A stretch of DNA of 64,000 nt from Kibdelosporangium persicum (GCF_013280595.1 NZ_JAAATY010000008.1:124001-188000), one strand, 5' to 3'. Positions 14,557 through 25,594 are shown, numbered from the stretch's first letter. Numbers and translations: made by a program. The notes: generated from the sequence alone by a model not told the origin.

Positions 14557-16731
14557 GTGGTGCTGGTGGAGTTCCGCGTACCCGTGCTTCGTGATCTGCC
14601 GAGAGACACACCGTCCTTCACCGGGCGGGAGGACCTGCTCGCCCGGTTGGACCGCTTGACCGGTCCGGCCATCGTGGCGATCGACGGTCCGCCAGGAGCG
14701 GGCAAGACAGCGTTGGTGACACATTGGGCGCGCACCCGTCACCACCGTTTCCGCGACGGCGTCCTCTACGCCGACCTCCAGGGCTACGCGATGGGCCCGC
14801 CGGAGGACCCCGCGATCGTGATGACGACGTTCCTGAACGTCCTGGGCGCGACGGCACCGGCGAGCACCGAGGAGCGTGCAGCGGTGTTGCGGCACCTGCT
14901 CGCCGACCGCGAGGTGCTCGTGTTCCTCGACAACGTCCGGGATTCCTCCCACGTCCAGCCATTGCTGGCGGCCCTGACGCCGTGCCCGGTGATCATCACG
15001 AGCAGGCAGCAGCTGACGAAGCTCGTCTACCACGAAGGCGCCGAACGGCTGACCGTCGGGCCGCTCAGCGAGGACGCGGCGAAGGAGCTGCTGTTCCGGC
15101 GGATCGGCAGCCGGTGCTGGGACTCCCCGGAGGCGGTGGCGGCCTTGGCGACCCTCTGCGCACGATTACCGTTGGCGCTGCGGATCGTCAGCGAACACGT
15201 CGCCGCGCGGGACACAGCGCCCATCGAGGACTTGGTGGCGGATCTCCGGGACGCGGGGCGCCTGCTGGACGCGGGACCGCACGGCGACGACGTCACCACG
15301 AGCCTGCGCACGGTGTTCTCGTGGTCGCACCGGGCACTTTCGGCCCACGCGGCCCGGTTGTTCCAGTGCCTGGGGCTGCACCCGACGCCTCGGTTCAGCG
15401 CCCAGGCCGCGGCCGCCGTCTCGGGCCTGGGCCACGAACACGTCCACCGGGCCTTGGACGACCTGATCGGCGCCCACCTGATCCAGCAAAGCGCCGCCGA
15501 TCGCTACTTCCTGCACGACATGATCCACGCGTACGCGGCCGACCTCGCGGCGTCGGACCCGGAAAGCCCCGCGGCGCTGAGAAGACTGGTCGACTGGTAC
15601 CTGCGCACGGCGACCAACGCACGCAAACATCTCATTCCCGACGACCATCCCGTGCCACTGCTCCAGTCCGATGTAGACCTGCGGCCGCGGACGTTCGGCA
15701 CCGGCGCCCAAGCGCTGCGGTGGTGTCTTGACGAGCGCTCCACTTTGGTCGCCGTCACCCGGCTGGCCGCACGGCACGGCCTGCACAACCACACCTGGCG
15801 GCTGGCCGCGGCCATGGAAGGTCTCGCCGACCGGTTCATCGATCTCGATCAGCAGGTCGACGTCTTCGAGCTCGGCCACGAGTCGGCGACGCGGGTCGGC
15901 AACATGAAGGCCGCCGCGGGCAATCTCAACAACCTCGGCAAGGCACTCATCTCGTTGCGCAGGCTGGACGAGGCACAGCAGTGCTTCGAGTGGGCGCTGC
16001 CGATCTTCCACGAGGAAGCCGACCGGTACGGCGCCGCGATCGCCAGGCACAACCTCGGCACGATCCGCCTGCTGCGCGGCGATCCGCGGCGGGCGATCAC
16101 CGTGTACGAAGAGGTGCTCACCGAATTCGTCGAGATGGAGAAAGAGTGGTCCCAGGGGCACGTCCACCAGAAACTCGGTGACTGCCGACGTGCCCTCGAC
16201 CAGCTCGACGAAGCGGCACGGTGTTACCACCTGGCGCTGGCACTGCGGACGAAGATCAACGACGTGCGTGGGCAAGGCATCACGCTGGCGGCACTGGCCC
16301 AGTTGAACGTGGCGCAGGGCAACGTCGGCGCGGCGATCGACTACTGCGAGGCGAGCCTGCGCGTGCACCGGCAGACCGCGGACCAGGCCAACACCGCCCA
16401 GACGCTGTGCACGCTGGCGACGGCGTTGACGGACCGCGAGCCAAGTCAGGCGGCAGCGCACGCACAGGCCGCCGTGGACATCTACCGGGACCTGAATCCG
16501 CATGAGCACGCGAAGGCGCTGACTGTGCTCGCCGCGATCCACGAGAAGACCGGTGATCTGGCGAACGCCAGGGACACGTGGGCTCTCGTGCACAGAACCC
16601 TTGTGGCCCTGGGAGATCCGGATGCGGCGGAGGCGGAGCGACAGCTCAGGGCGATCGAACGGGCCATGTCCGGCATCCCGGACCCACGGCCGGACTCCAC
16701 AAAAATCGTGGACAGCAAGGACAATTCGTAA
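14557..16731 (+). CDS. NB-ARC/TPR STAND protein (AfsR without DNA-binding domain)
   Basis: A 724-residue protein. The NB-ARC ATPase starts almost at the N-terminus: Walker A DGPPGAGKTALVTHW near residue 46 and Walker B EVLVFLDNVRD near 123. A winged-helix linker follows, then five or more TPR motifs from about residue 430 (AAGNLNNLGKALISLRRLDE, AAIARHNLGTIRLLRGD). The DNA-binding and BTAD parts of AfsR are absent; they are present in the divergent gene at 13575-14285. Several GTG codons at 14557, 14560 and 14566 could start translation. Confidence 0.88.
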   Translation: MVLVEFRVPVLRDLPRDTPSFTGREDLLARLDRLTGPAIVAIDGPPGAGKTALVTHWARTRHHRFRDGVLYADLQGYAMGPPEDPAIVMTTFLNVLGATAPASTEERAAVLRHLLADREVLVFLDNVRDSSHVQPLLAALTPCPVIITSRQQLTKLVYHEGAERLTVGPLSEDAAKELLFRRIGSRCWDSPEAVAALATLCARLPLALRIVSEHVAARDTAPIEDLVADLRDAGRLLDAGPHGDDVTTSLRTVFSWSHRALSAHAARLFQCLGLHPTPRFSAQAAAAVSGLGHEHVHRALDDLIGAHLIQQSAADRYFLHDMIHAYAADLAASDPESPAALRRLVDWYLRTATNARKHLIPDDHPVPLLQSDVDLRPRTFGTGAQALRWCLDERSTLVAVTRLAARHGLHNHTWRLAAAMEGLADRFIDLDQQVDVFELGHESATRVGNMKAAAGNLNNLGKALISLRRLDEAQQCFEWALPIFHEEADRYGAAIARHNLGTIRLLRGDPRRAITVYEEVLTEFVEMEKEWSQGHVHQKLGDCRRALDQLDEAARCYHLALALRTKINDVRGQGITLAALAQLNVAQGNVGAAIDYCEASLRVHRQTADQANTAQTLCTLATALTDREPSQAAAHAQAAVDIYRDLNPHEHAKALTVLAAIHEKTGDLANARDTWALVHRTLVALGDPDAAEAERQLRAIERAMSGIPDPRPDSTKIVDSKDNS

Positions 16732-16732
16732 G

Positions 16733-16756
16733 GGGAGGCGCCCCGACGCGCCTCCC
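16733..16756 (+). terminator. hairpin after the NB-ARC/TPR gene
   Basis: GGGAGGCGC and GCGCCTCCC form a perfect 9-bp stem with a 6-nt loop, 2 bp after the stop codon. There is no T run. Confidence 0.6.
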
Positions 16757-16765
16757 ACCACGGCA

Positions 16766-16873
16766 TCAGGCCGGGGCTGACGTCATTCCATACCACAGAA
16801 CGGTCAGTCCGGCCAGCGCCGGAGCGACAGACCCGTAAGCGATCACCCGACAGAACTTCGGGAGATTCCGCAT
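16766..16873 (-). CDS. small membrane peptide, 35 residues
   Basis: This 36-codon ORF on the minus strand starts at ATG with a strong Shine-Dalgarno (GAGGAG, 6 nt spacing). It encodes a short basic N-terminus (MRNLPKFCR) and one hydrophobic segment of about 20 residues ending in a polar tail. It lies tail to tail with the NB-ARC/TPR gene and divergent from the P450 gene. No family is recognised. The ribosome site and amphipathic layout argue for a real gene. Confidence 0.5.
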   Translation of the reverse strand: MRNLPKFCRVIAYGSVAPALAGLTVLWYGMTSAPA

Positions 16874-17130
16874 TCGCTACTCCTCGGCGGCTGGTTCGTG
16901 ATCTTGCCGATCTGCGTCACAGGATGACACAGCCACGATTCGTGCCGCCGACCGGGTCCCCGGACACGACCTTTCGGCCCAAGGCGAACACTCAGAGTCG
17001 CGCGCGCTTCGCTTTGGGTGATTCCGTTCGTGCCCTATCGGGTGGCGAATGGGTCATCATCGGCCCGCGGCCGATGACAGCCGGCCCGTCCCGGCGATGT
17101 AGTGGCAGACGACCTACTCGAGGAGGCTCC

Positions 17131-18309
17131 ATGATCACGGCTGCGGAAAGCAGGTTCGCGTCCGGCTCAGCCGATCCGGCGTCGTTCGGGCGTGATCTGG
17201 CCGAGCTCGGCCGTCGGCACGGCACCGTCTTCGACGAGTACATGGGTGCGCTGGTTGTCCTGCGGCACAAAGATGTCTCCGCCGGGTTGCGCGACCCCAA
17301 CACGTTCAGCACCAGCTTCTACGGCGTCGGGCCGATGGCCTCGATGATGATCGCCCACGGCGGCGCCGAGCACGCCCGGCAACGCCGGATCCACAACCGC
17401 TTCTTCAGCCCGGCGGCGAGCGAGCGCTATGCCTCGCGGGTCGTGCCGATCGCGGAGCGGAACTTCGAGCGGCTCGTCGGGCTGGACCGGGCCGAGCTCG
17501 TCGGCGACGTGCTGGCGCGCTACCCGATGGAGGTCTTCCTCGACCTGCTCGGCATTCCGAACGACCTCGGCGACCGAGGGCTTGAATGGGTGCGCGCGAT
17601 CGTGGCCTGGACCGGGTCGCCCATGAACGAGGAACTCGCCGCTCCCGGACAGCACGCGTTCGACGAACTGCGGGCGTACGCCGCCAAGCTGGTCGAGGCC
17701 GAGCGTACGGCCCCGAGCGACAACCTGCTCGGCGAGATCGTGCGGGCACACCTGGAGGAAGGCGGCTTCTCGGTCGACGCGTGCACGGTCGCCGTGGTCA
17801 GTCTCCTGCTCGGCGGGCTGGAGACCACCATCCAGATGCTGTCGGCCACGATCGCGTCGCTGCTGCTGAACCCGGACGCCCTCGCGCGGCTGAACACGAA
17901 CCGCGCCCTGTGCGATGCCGCCATCGACGAGGCGTTCCGGTGGGCCAGCCCGTCCGCGGGCCTGTACCGCCTTGTCACGTCCGATGTGGACGTCGACGGC
18001 GTGCCGGTCAAGGCGGGCGACATGGTCTACCTCTGCATCGCGGCCGCGCACTTCGACGAACTGGCGTACCCGCGGCCGGAGGTGTACGACCTCGAACGGC
18101 GACCCAGCCACCTCGGTTTCGGCCTGGGACCGCACTACTGCGTCGGTGCCCCGTTGGCACGGATCGAGGTCCGGGCCGCGCTCGACGCGTTGCTCGACCG
18201 CTTCCCAGGTATCCGCCTGGAACGCCCGCTGAACTTCTTCTACGGCGCCCGCGGATTCGTCCAGCACGGCACCGAGCAACTCCCCGTCCTGCTCACCTCC
18301 CCCTCGTGA
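17131..18309 (+). CDS. cytochrome P450
   Basis: A 392-residue soluble bacterial P450. The heme-binding loop is FGLGPHYCVGAPLAR with the axial Cys. The K-helix ExxR is EAFR. The I-helix reads LLGGLETT, so the usual acidic residue before Thr is Glu in GLETT and the AG pair is GG. ATG 17131 has GAGGAGG upstream; an earlier in-frame start at 16924 is not supported. No ferredoxin or biosynthetic genes are adjacent. The substrate is unknown. The stop codon lies inside the left arm of a palindromic repeat. Confidence 0.92.
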   Translation: MITAAESRFASGSADPASFGRDLAELGRRHGTVFDEYMGALVVLRHKDVSAGLRDPNTFSTSFYGVGPMASMMIAHGGAEHARQRRIHNRFFSPAASERYASRVVPIAERNFERLVGLDRAELVGDVLARYPMEVFLDLLGIPNDLGDRGLEWVRAIVAWTGSPMNEELAAPGQHAFDELRAYAAKLVEAERTAPSDNLLGEIVRAHLEEGGFSVDACTVAVVSLLLGGLETTIQMLSATIASLLLNPDALARLNTNRALCDAAIDEAFRWASPSAGLYRLVTSDVDVDGVPVKAGDMVYLCIAAAHFDELAYPRPEVYDLERRPSHLGFGLGPHYCVGAPLARIEVRAALDALLDRFPGIRLERPLNFFYGARGFVQHGTEQLPVLLTSPS

Positions 18310-18351
18310 GTGTTTATCGGTGTTCTAACCCTGATAACCACTCACGAGGGG
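18300..18351. repeat. palindromic repeat, copy 1 (bidirectional terminator-like)
   Basis: CCCCTCGTGAGTG pairs with CACTCACGAGGGG, extended inward by TTATC/GATAA with one mismatch. It lies between the convergent P450 and SnoaL genes and contains the P450 stop codon. It shares the CTCGTGAGTGTTTATC core with four other copies in the window. Confidence 0.85.
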
Positions 18352-18363
18352 TGACCTGCGGGT

Positions 18364-18798
18364 TTACGGTTTGAGGTCGAGGGCGGCGGAGAAGGTGCCG
18401 TCCATGTGGAACGGTGTCGAGCTGTGCTCGTGGGTGACGCGCCAGTCGCCGTCGATCTTGCGCAGGCAGACCGTCACCCGGAACCACAGGTCGAACCGTT
18501 CGGGGCTGCCGAGCGGGACCGCGGACAGCCGGTGCATGCTGTGCGTGTACGCCACGTCCGCGCCCGCGATCACTTCGAGGTCCCTGATCTCGTAGTCGAC
18601 CGGGCCGTCGAAGGTGGCGAACCAGGTCCTCAGCGCCTGAGCGTCCCGCGGTGCGGTGTTGCGCAGGGGCGGGGCGAGGTCGTACTTGACGATCCCGGGC
18701 GAGTACTGGCCGACGATCGCCTCCGCGTCGCCCGCGGTCATCGCGGCCTGGTAGCCGCCCGCGAGTTGCCGGATACGGGCCTCGTCTTGGCTGGTCAT
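18364..18798 (-). CDS. SnoaL/NTF2-like protein
   Basis: A 144-residue alpha+beta barrel protein of the SnoaL/ketosteroid-isomerase-like group (about residues 8-130). ATG 18798 is preceded by GGGAGGA. Polar residues in DLAPPLRN and a TPFHMDGTFSAALDL C-terminus match small calcium/calmodulin-kinase-II-like or SnoaL proteins often paired with ECF sigma genes. It diverges from the DGPF/ECF42 operon at 18899 across a 100-bp promoter region, so it may share regulation with it. The reaction, if any, is unknown. Confidence 0.8.
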   Translation of the reverse strand: MTSQDEARIRQLAGGYQAAMTAGDAEAIVGQYSPGIVKYDLAPPLRNTAPRDAQALRTWFATFDGPVDYEIRDLEVIAGADVAYTHSMHRLSAVPLGSPERFDLWFRVTVCLRKIDGDWRVTHEHSSTPFHMDGTFSAALDLKP

Positions 18799-18898
18799 GA
18801 TGTTCTTCCTCCCTGGTGTGAGTACCTTGCACCGGGGACGTAGAGGCCGGCACGACGTTCTCGACATGCCCGGCGAGAAATTTTTCGGGGAGGCAGCC

Positions 18899-19258
18899 GT
18901 GAAGTACCTGATCATGATCCAGATGAACCCGTCGGCCAGAGCGATGTGGGAGAGCCTGACCGACGAGCAGCGCGCGGACGGCTACCAGCTCCACAAGGAC
19001 ATGGTGTCCCGGCTGGAGGCGTCGGGTGAGCTGGTGGTCTCCGAGGCGCTGGCGGACGTCTCGCTGACCAGGCGCGTCAACGTCAAGGACGGCGTCGTCA
19101 CCACGACCGACGGGCCGTTCGCCGAGGTCAAGGAGTACCTGGCGGGCTTCTACCTGGTGGACTGCGAGAACATCGACCGTGCGATCGAGCACGCCGCCCG
19201 GCTGCCGGAGGCCGGATTGGGCCTTGTCGAGGTACGGCCGGTGATGGAGCTTCCGTGA
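18899..19258 (+). CDS. YciI-like DGPF protein of an ECF42 module
   Basis: A 119-residue YCII-family protein beginning MKYLIMIQMN and containing the TTDGPFAEVKEYLAGFYLV block that names the DGPF family. GTG 18899 has GGGGAGG upstream. The stop overlaps the sigma gene start (GTGA). In other actinobacteria DGPF genes are both the neighbours and the main targets of ECF42 sigma factors; their biochemical role is unknown. Confidence 0.92.
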   Translation: MKYLIMIQMNPSARAMWESLTDEQRADGYQLHKDMVSRLEASGELVVSEALADVSLTRRVNVKDGVVTTTDGPFAEVKEYLAGFYLVDCENIDRAIEHAARLPEAGLGLVEVRPVMELP

Positions 19259-20436
19259 ACGTTCTGCTCCGGGACCTCGCGCCGCAAGTGTTGAGTGCCT
19301 TGGTGCGCAAGTTCGGCGACTTCGACTCGTGCGAGGACGCCGTCCAGGAGGCGCTGCTCGCCGCTTCGGTGCAGTGGCCCGGGCAGGGCATGCCGGACAA
19401 TCCGAAGAACTGGCTGATCACGGTCGCGGCGCGGCGGCGGATCGAGCTTCTGCGGAGCGAGACGGCACGTCAGCGTCGCGAGGAGACGGTCGCGACGATG
19501 GTGCCCGCCGACCCGTCACACGTGCCTGGTGTGGACGACACGCTTGAGTTGTTCCTGCTGTGCTGTCACCCGTCGCTGACCGAGGCTTCGCAGGTCGCGC
19601 TCACCCTGCGGGCGGTCGGCGGGCTGACCACGGCCGAGATCGCGCGGGCCTATCTCGTGCCGGAAGCGACCGTGGCGCAACGGATCAGCCGGGCCAAGCA
19701 GAAGATCAAGGCCGCCGGAGCCTCGTTCGAGCAGTCCGGTGACATCCCGGCGGTCCTGCAGGTGCTGTACCTGATCTTCAACGAGGGTTACACGGCCAGC
19801 TCCGGTGAGACGCTGCACCGGGTCGAGCTGAGCAGCGAGGCGATCCGTCTGACCAGGCAGCTACGCGCCCGGCTGCCGGACAACGGCGAAGTCACCGGTT
19901 TGCTGGCGTTGATGCTGCTGACCGACGCGCGCCGGCCCGCCCGTACCCGCCCTGACGGCGCGCTGGTGCCGCTCGCCGAACAGGACCGGGACCTCTGGAA
20001 CTCCGCCGCCATCGCCGAAGGTGTGGCCCTGATCAGCTCGACGCTGTCCACGGCGGAGCTCGGGCCGTACCAGATCCAAGCCGCGATCGCGGCCGTGCAC
20101 TGTGAGGCGCGCAGGGCCGAGGACACGGACTGGCCGCAGATCCTGGCGCTCTACGACGTGCTGGACCGTCTCGCACCGGGACCGATGGTCACGCTGAACC
20201 GGATTGTGGCCGTGGCGATGGTGCACGGGCCGTCAACCGCCTTGGACCGGTTGTCCTCAGCACAGGACGACCCCGCTTTGGCCGGCCACCACCGGGTGCA
20301 CGCCGTCCGGGCACATCTGCTCGACCGTGCCGGTGACCCGGACGCCGCACGCACCGAGTACGAACTGGCCGCGCGCCGCACCCTCAGCCTGCCCGAGCAG
20401 CGCTACCTGCGGTCCCGTGCCGCGCGGCTGGCGTAG
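19255..20436 (+). CDS. ECF sigma factor, ECF42 group
   Basis: A 393-residue sigma factor. Sigma2 and sigma4 regions occupy about residues 1-175 (DFDSCEDAVQEALLAA in region 2; TTAEIARAYLVPEATVAQRISRAKQ in region 4). A 200-residue helical, TPR-like extension follows, containing the YLIFNEGYTASSG block conserved in ECF42. There is no anti-sigma gene; the C-terminal extension is required for activity in characterised ECF42 proteins. It is coupled to the DGPF gene by a 4-bp overlap. Confidence 0.92.
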   Translation: MNVLLRDLAPQVLSALVRKFGDFDSCEDAVQEALLAASVQWPGQGMPDNPKNWLITVAARRRIELLRSETARQRREETVATMVPADPSHVPGVDDTLELFLLCCHPSLTEASQVALTLRAVGGLTTAEIARAYLVPEATVAQRISRAKQKIKAAGASFEQSGDIPAVLQVLYLIFNEGYTASSGETLHRVELSSEAIRLTRQLRARLPDNGEVTGLLALMLLTDARRPARTRPDGALVPLAEQDRDLWNSAAIAEGVALISSTLSTAELGPYQIQAAIAAVHCEARRAEDTDWPQILALYDVLDRLAPGPMVTLNRIVAVAMVHGPSTALDRLSSAQDDPALAGHHRVHAVRAHLLDRAGDPDAARTEYELAARRTLSLPEQRYLRSRAARLA

Positions 20437-20456
20437 ATCCGACGTAGATTCGAATC

Positions 20457-20870
20457 ATGGAGCGGTGGGCGCGGCCGGACAGCATCCGGTGGATCCTGGA
20501 GAACTGCCAGACGTGGGCGATCGTCGGCCTGGCCGACAACCCTCGCCGCGCCGCACACGGCGTGGCCCGTTTCCTGCAACAGCAGGGGAAACGCATCGTC
20601 CCGGTCCATCCGTCGGCCGAGACCGTGTGGGGCGAGCAGGGGTACGCCACGCTGGCCGACATCCCGTTCGCCGTGGACTGCGTCGACGTGTTCCGGCGTG
20701 CTTCGCAGGCGGGCCAGTTCGCCGACCAAGCCGTGGACATCGGCGCCAAAGCGGTGTGGTTCCAGCTCGGCGTGGTCGACCCCGGCGCCTTCGACCGCGC
20801 CACCGAAGCCGGGCTGCGAATGGTGATGGACCGCTGCCCGGCCATCGAATGGCCCCAGTACGGCTCGTGA
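20457..20870 (+). CDS. CoA-binding domain protein
   Basis: A 137-residue stand-alone Rossmann CoA-binding protein, as in succinyl-CoA synthetase alpha but without the ligase part. WAIVGLADNPRRAAHGVARFL is the dinucleotide-binding loop, and KAVWFQLGVVDPGAF and VMDRCPAIEW are family blocks. The ATG lies 20 bp after the sigma gene stop, so it may be in the same transcript. The stop codon is part of palindrome copy 2. Confidence 0.88.
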   Translation: MERWARPDSIRWILENCQTWAIVGLADNPRRAAHGVARFLQQQGKRIVPVHPSAETVWGEQGYATLADIPFAVDCVDVFRRASQAGQFADQAVDIGAKAVWFQLGVVDPGAFDRATEAGLRMVMDRCPAIEWPQYGS

Positions 20871-20908
20871 GTGTTTATCCGTGTTCTAACCCGGATAAAC
20901 ACTCACGA
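20865..20908. repeat. palindromic repeat, copy 2
   Basis: TCGTGAGTGTTTATCCG and its exact reverse complement form a perfect 17-bp stem around a 10-nt loop. It lies between the convergent CoA-binding and UvrA-like genes and includes the CoA-binding stop codon. Confidence 0.88.
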
Positions 20909-20923
20909 ACAGCACGCTGGGGA

Positions 20924-23185
<2,262 letters not shown>

Positions 23186-23202
23186 GACACCCCTCCTGAT
23201 AG

Positions 23203-23215
23203 CTTACGCCGTAAG
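23203..23215. promoter_or_regulatory. operator-like palindrome in the promoter of the UvrA-like gene
   Basis: CTTAC-GCC-GTAAG is a symmetric site 18 bp upstream of the ATG, between a TTGACA -35 (on the minus strand, centred near 23239) and the ribosome site. It is flanked by two GATAG direct repeats. The form is typical of TetR-family operators, but no regulator gene is adjacent. Confidence 0.6.
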
Positions 23216-23286
23216 GAGATAGTTTAGCAGGCCGGTGTCAAGCCCTGGACAGGACGTTCTGCGGGCCGCGCCCAGGCACAGCAAAA

Positions 23287-23312
23287 CGCCCCGCGGCTCA
23301 AGCCGCGGGGCG
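23287..23312 (-). terminator. strong intrinsic terminator of the NlpC/P60 gene
   Basis: CGCCCCGCGGCT and AGCCGCGGGGCG form a perfect 12-bp stem with a 2-nt central spacer, followed on the minus strand by TTTTGC. It lies 18 bp past the stop codon. Confidence 0.88.
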
Positions 23313-23329
23313 CTCGCCGCCGGATGGGA

Positions 23330-24358
23330 TCAGCCGATGGGGCGTTTCGCTCCGAAGAAGTCCTTGCCGCCTTTTTCCATCGGCGCGGACAGCACGGGGA
23401 TGCCGTAGTCCGAGGCGTGCACGATCATGCCCCGGCCGATGTACATCACCACGTGGTGGATCGTGGCCGCGCTGTTGCCGTAGAACAGCAGGTCACCTGG
23501 TTGCAGTTCGCTCTTGGACACCGGACGGCCGACCTTGAACTGTTCGCGGCTCGTCCGGGGCAGCTTGTGGCCGTGTTGCGCGTAGGCCCACATCACCAGG
23601 CCGGAGCAGTCGAAGACCGGCGGTTTCGTGCCGCCGAGCGCGTACCGGTCGCCACGGCGGCTCAGGGCCGAGGTCACCGCCTTGCCCGCGATGCCGTTGC
23701 CGGGCAGGTACACGCCCTTGTCGAGCTCGCCCTGCAGGGCCGCGCGGTCCGCGGGGGACAGTTTGTCCAACGAGGTGGTGATCTCGTTGATCTGCTTGTC
23801 CAGCTCCGCCTTCTTCGCCTTGATCTCCTCGGCCAGCTTCGCCGCCGCGTCGCGGGCCTCGGTCGCGCGTTTCTGCGCGTCGGCGGCCTTGGCCTCGGCG
23901 TCCGCGGCCGCGGTGACCGCGCCGACGAGCTGCTGCAGGGCCTTGTTGTTGTCCGTGGCCAGGACGTTCAGCGCCGACGAGCGGGCCAGGAAGTCCTTGG
24001 CCGAGGTCCCGGTCAGCAACGCCGAGAGCTTGTCGAAGCGGGCACCTCGGAAGGTGGCCTGCGACAGCGTGTCGACCTGGCCGCGGAACTCGTCCTCCTT
24101 CACCTTCGCCTCGGCCTTGGTCCTGTTGGCCGCGGTCATGTCCTCGCCCGCCTTGGTGATGTCGGCCTGGCGGGCGTCACGGTCCTCGACGGCCTTGAGG
24201 TAGTCCTCGTTGAGCTGTTTGGCCTGTGTGTTCAGCTCGCGGTAACGCTGCAGGGTCGGGGACTCCTGCTGGGCGAACGCCGGGACCGGCACCAGGGCGC
24301 CGACAAGTGTGATCACGGCGGAGGCCGTCAGCACTCCGCGCTTGAGTCTGCTCGACAC
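23330..24358 (-). CDS. secreted NlpC/P60 peptidoglycan endopeptidase with coiled coil (RipA-like)
   Basis: A 342-residue exported protein. GTG 24358 is chosen for AGGAG 8 nt upstream and an ideal Sec signal peptide (residues about 5-32, ending PAFAQ). Residues 40-215 are a long charged coiled coil. The C-terminal 115 residues are NlpC/P60: catalytic Cys in PVFDCSGLVMWAY, His in IHHVVMYIGRG. Such enzymes cut the stem peptide of peptidoglycan during cell separation. It is separated from the upstream gene by palindrome copy 3, so it probably has its own promoter. Confidence 0.92.
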   Translation of the reverse strand: MSSRLKRGVLTASAVITLVGALVPVPAFAQQESPTLQRYRELNTQAKQLNEDYLKAVEDRDARQADITKAGEDMTAANRTKAEAKVKEDEFRGQVDTLSQATFRGARFDKLSALLTGTSAKDFLARSSALNVLATDNNKALQQLVGAVTAAADAEAKAADAQKRATEARDAAAKLAEEIKAKKAELDKQINEITTSLDKLSPADRAALQGELDKGVYLPGNGIAGKAVTSALSRRGDRYALGGTKPPVFDCSGLVMWAYAQHGHKLPRTSREQFKVGRPVSKSELQPGDLLFYGNSAATIHHVVMYIGRGMIVHASDYGIPVLSAPMEKGGKDFFGAKRPIG

Positions 24359-24481
24359 GCGCGCGTGTCTCCTTCTCACTCGACCGAGCACCTGCTGGCC
24401 GGACACGGCGGCCAAAGATCTCGGCAAGGTTACGAAATCACTCAGCGTGAGTCCACAGTGGGGGCAGCCCATGCATGTTCC

Positions 24482-24550
24482 CCCAGCTCCCCCTCGTGAG
24501 TGTTTTCGCGTGTTAGAACACGGATAAACACTCACGAGGGGGGAGCTGGG
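24482..24550. repeat. palindromic repeat, copy 3 (extended)
   Basis: The CTCGTGAGTGTTT / AAACACTCACGAG stem is extended outward to CCCAGCTCCCCC / GGGGGGAGCTGGG with a one-base bulge, giving arms of about 25 nt. It starts immediately after the stop codon of the shikimate-dehydrogenase-like gene. It is the only copy between tandem rather than convergent genes. Confidence 0.85.
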
Positions 24551-25453
24551 TCAGCGGAGGGTCAGGGCGGCGTCGGACAGGTCGTCCATCGTCCGCGGGG
24601 TCAGCGGCACGTCGAACACGGTCGCGATCACCTGGGCCCAGCCGTGCACGAAGTACCGCCAGCCGTCGACGACCGTCAGATCGTCGACGGCCTGACGTGC
24701 CCGAGCGGTCGCCAGGAACTCGAGGCTGCCCCGGTAGTTGATCTCCCAGACCAGGCTGCCGGGCGGGAAACGGCAGGCTGCCGAGATCGGCGAGCCGGGG
24801 GTGTCCTTGCCCATGCCGGTCGCGTTGACCATGAGGCTGCCCGGCGGCATCAGTTCGATCAGGCCGTCGGCCGGCCCGGTCACCACCTGGGTGTCCAGGT
24901 GTGCCGTGGCGATCCCGGCCCGTCGCAGCATCGCCCGCAGTGCCACCAGTTTCCGGTTGACCTTGTCGGTGCAGAAGATCCGCCGCGGCCGGTCCGGCCG
25001 GTGCAGCAGGTACCAGATGATCGCCGTGCCCGCGCCGCCCGCGCCCAGGCAGAGCAGTTCACCGCCGGTCCGGCCGAAGTGACCGGCCGGGATGAACTCC
25101 TCCATCGCCAGTCCGGCCGTGACCGCGTCCAGCGCGTGCCCGCGCAACCGGCCGTCCTTTTTGGACAACGACGAGATCTCCCTGAACCGTTGCGCCTCCG
25201 GGTCCACATCGTCGAAGAGGTCCCGCGCGGCTTCGTAGACACCGAGTTTGTGGGTGGTGATCAGGGCACCGCGCATCCGCGGATCGTCCGCGATCCGCCT
25301 GATCACGTCCCGGTACCGCTCGCGGTCCGCGTCGAGCGGTAAGTCGAACCCGATCAGCTCGCGCGTCGGCAACCCGAGGATCTCCGCCCACAGCGGGAAG
25401 ATCCTCCTGATCGACGACTCGCTGGTGCTGACCCCGACGAACCCCATGCTCAC
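24551..25453 (-). CDS. shikimate 5-dehydrogenase family protein
   Basis: A 300-residue NADP-type enzyme. The N-terminal substrate domain has GALITTHKLGVYEAA (catalytic Lys in the THK motif). The Rossmann domain follows with LCLGAGGAGTAIIWYLL. The VNATGMGKD block is also characteristic. Proteins of this type in actinobacteria are often distinct from biosynthetic AroE, acting on shikimate/quinate-like compounds. GTG 25453 is preferred over ATG 25447 because GAGGAGG is 7 nt upstream. No other shikimate gene is nearby. Confidence 0.8.
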   Translation of the reverse strand: MSMGFVGVSTSESSIRRIFPLWAEILGLPTRELIGFDLPLDADRERYRDVIRRIADDPRMRGALITTHKLGVYEAARDLFDDVDPEAQRFREISSLSKKDGRLRGHALDAVTAGLAMEEFIPAGHFGRTGGELLCLGAGGAGTAIIWYLLHRPDRPRRIFCTDKVNRKLVALRAMLRRAGIATAHLDTQVVTGPADGLIELMPPGSLMVNATGMGKDTPGSPISAACRFPPGSLVWEINYRGSLEFLATARARQAVDDLTVVDGWRYFVHGWAQVIATVFDVPLTPRTMDDLSDAALTLR

Positions 25454-25594
25454 CGAACGACCTCCTCGCCCCACGGATCGCGGCACCGCTGAAGAACGAA
25501 GGTAGCAGTGCTCACACGGCCACGAACGTGTCGCGCGGCGTCCCCCATCCGGGCGCGTGGTCACGACCAAGATCAGCCGGCCGCGATTTTCCTT

